Source of the DNA: Corynebacterium sp. KPL1814
GTDB lineage: Bacteria > Actinomycetota > Actinomycetes > Mycobacteriales > Mycobacteriaceae
Assembly (NCBI RefSeq): GCF_000478175.1
Contig: NZ_KI515779.1
Coordinates: 1-50,359 of the forward strand
DNA: 50,359 nt
Direction of reading: 5' to 3'
Positions 49,443 through 50,359 of the stretch are shown here, one piece after another (the stretch's first letter is position 1; each line of letters opens with the position of its first letter). Under the pieces are notes generated by a model. That model was not told where the DNA came from, did no database searches, and was given only the letters and a program-made list of their open reading frames with translations. A program made the translations under genes and the position numbers.

Positions 49443-50359
49443 GGTCATTGCAACGATGACGGTTACTTTGGTTTGATACTACCGGTTCGTGTCAGGGCGT
49501 TGGTCATGACTTCGGCTGGGGTGCGCCAGTTGAGTGCTTTGCGTGGTTTGTGGTTGTGAATGTTGGCGATCATCTCTAGGTCCTCGGCGCTGTAGATGGA
49601 CAGGTCACTGTTTTTGGGTAGGTTTCTCCTGAGCCTGCCGTTGGTGTTTTCGTTGCTGCCTCTCTCCCACGGCGATCCTGGATGGCAGAAGTAGATGGGA
49701 ATGTCAGTGGCCATGGTAAAGGCTTTATGGCCAGCCATTTCACTTCCTTGGTCCCAGGTAATTGATGACCAGATAGCTTTATCGATTCCAGCAACAGCCT
49801 TGTGCAGGGCTGTGAATACTTCTTTGCTGGTATGCCTTCCTGGTAGGTGGCCAAGGACAACAAATCGGCTGACGCGTTCTACTAACGTGATCACCGCGGA
49901 TTGGTTATTTTTACCAAGGATGAGGTCGCCTTCCCAGTGGCCTGGCAAAAGACGTTCAGTAACCTCTTCTGGCCGGTCGTCGATGAGGATCATGTCGTCA
50001 ACGAAGCGTTGCTGGGCCGGTGTGGTGGTGCGTGTTTGGCGTTTCTTGCGTTTCTTTCTGCCGGTAGGCAAGTCCAGGCCGAGGTCTTTGAGTCTTCCTT
50101 TGGACTGTAGATAAAAGGCGTCATAAATCGTTTCGTGACTAATGCGCATGTCCTTATCAGTGGGGTAGTCGATGGGCAGGCGATTGGAAATCTCCTCCGG
50201 TGACCATTGTGCCCGCAATTGTGTGCATACATAGTCCCATAACCTTTTGTTGGCCAGCAGTTTCGGTATTTTCGGCCGCAACCTACGCGCACAAGCCTTT
50301 AACTGGGCGGTTTCTGCACGATACGGGCCTTCAGCGCTGTGGTTTCTGCGTACTTCACG
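49443..50359 (-). mobile_element. IS30-family insertion sequence, 3' part
   Basis: The transposase plus about 20 bases downstream. The likely outer end is near 49443-49470, where GTCATTGCAACGATGACGGT is followed by TACTTTGGTTTG. The other end and the target duplication lie outside the window, so the boundary is provisional. Confidence 0.6.
49463..50359 (-). CDS. IS30-family transposase (5' end outside window)
   Basis: 298 or more residues remain open to the window edge; the left-most readable part (REVRRNHSAEGPYRAETAQL) is the IS30 N-terminal HTH region. The DDE domain is complete: first Asp in GHWEGDLILG, second in ITWDQGSEMAGH, Glu in SPWERGSNENTNGRLRRNLP. The C-terminal NHKPRKALNWRTPAEVM is the standard IS30 ending. 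All three catalytic residues are intact, so the element may be active. An internal TTG at 50281 is not the start. Confidence 0.9.
   Translation of the reverse strand, partial: REVRRNHSAEGPYRAETAQLKACARRLRPKIPKLLANKRLWDYVCTQLRAQWSPEEISNRLPIDYPTDKDMRISHETIYDAFYLQSKGRLKDLGLDLPTGRKKRKKRQTRTTTPAQQRFVDDMILIDDRPEEVTERLLPGHWEGDLILGKNNQSAVITLVERVSRFVVLGHLPGRHTSKEVFTALHKAVAGIDKAIWSSITWDQGSEMAGHKAFTMATDIPIYFCHPGSPWERGSNENTNGRLRRNLPKNSDLSIYSAEDLEMIANIHNHKPRKALNWRTPAEVMTNALTRTGSIKPK

Noticed and set aside
1..50359. CRISPR arrays, tRNA or rRNA genes, prophage
   Set aside because: No regularly spaced repeats, no cloverleaf or rRNA sequence, and no phage structural genes were seen on either strand.

Overview
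The window is a chromosomal segment of a Corynebacterium (mycolic-acid actinobacterium). The evidence is the set of lineage-specific genes (MtrA-MtrB-LpqB, two WhiB proteins next to a GDP-mannose block and next to sigH-rshA, an LCP ligase beside a WbbL-type glycosyltransferase, DUF3499, TIGR03089, Rv3235-like and DUF6912 proteins) and a gene order that, from memory, follows the C. glutamicum cg0847-cg0878 region. No database search was run; family names come from motifs and remembered homologues. Several transcripts look leaderless, as is common in this genus.

Layout. 1-1172: insertion-sequence debris (IS256-type N-terminus running off the edge, a 24-bp IS3-type end, a decayed IS3-family copy). 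1345-4031: gluconate kinase and gluconate permease (convergent), then a secreted metzincin-type protease. 4202-8620: ugpAEBC-type glycerol-phosphate ABC importer (minus strand). 8691-10625: a ThrE-type exporter flanked by two related, apparently undescribed small RNAs on the minus strand. 10654-14198: osmoprotectant ABC transporter of OpuC type. 14389-17474: TauE/SafE permease, TIGR03089 protein, LCP ligase. 17621-23060: cell-envelope sugar genes (wbbL, mannose-1-phosphate guanylyltransferase, pmmA) with whcD, a zincin-fold protein and DUF3499. 23069-29163: a sulfite-reduction cassette (frameshifted ferredoxin reductase, cysI, cysX, sirohydrochlorin chelatase, TauE permease, cobA) sitting between pmmA and the SIS-like gene and manA. 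31635-38805: a Pro/Ser/Ala-rich anchored protein, DUF4259, tmk, mtrA-mtrB-lpqB, comF. 38942-42409: hpf and secA. 42494-47452: Rv3235-like, HAD, DUF6912, rsgA, aroA, SRAP and ybaK. 47489-48960: sigH-rshA, the 24-residue ribosomal protein bL37 and whcE. 49463-end: an IS30-family transposase running off the edge.

How the genes connect. WbbL, the guanylyltransferase, PmmA, ManA and the SIS-like protein supply mannose and rhamnose units for arabinogalactan, lipomannan and related glycans, and the LCP protein attaches arabinogalactan to peptidoglycan. MtrAB-LpqB senses envelope or osmotic state, and the OpuC system imports compatible solutes. The sulfur cassette turns sulfite into sulfide with its own siroheme supply, under an McbR-like palindrome. 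SigH-RshA and WhcE form a thiol/oxidative stress module.

The most unusual signal is the small-RNA pair at 8691-8779 and 10394-10541. Both share a 5' hairpin, repeated single-stranded GAGAGA tracts, a CCATACTT promoter core, a strong intrinsic terminator, and an upstream CTGAAARTT direct repeat with 10-11 bp period that recurs in front of whcD. One copy lies directly upstream of ugpA, which suggests a link to phosphate-responsive control. That link is inference.
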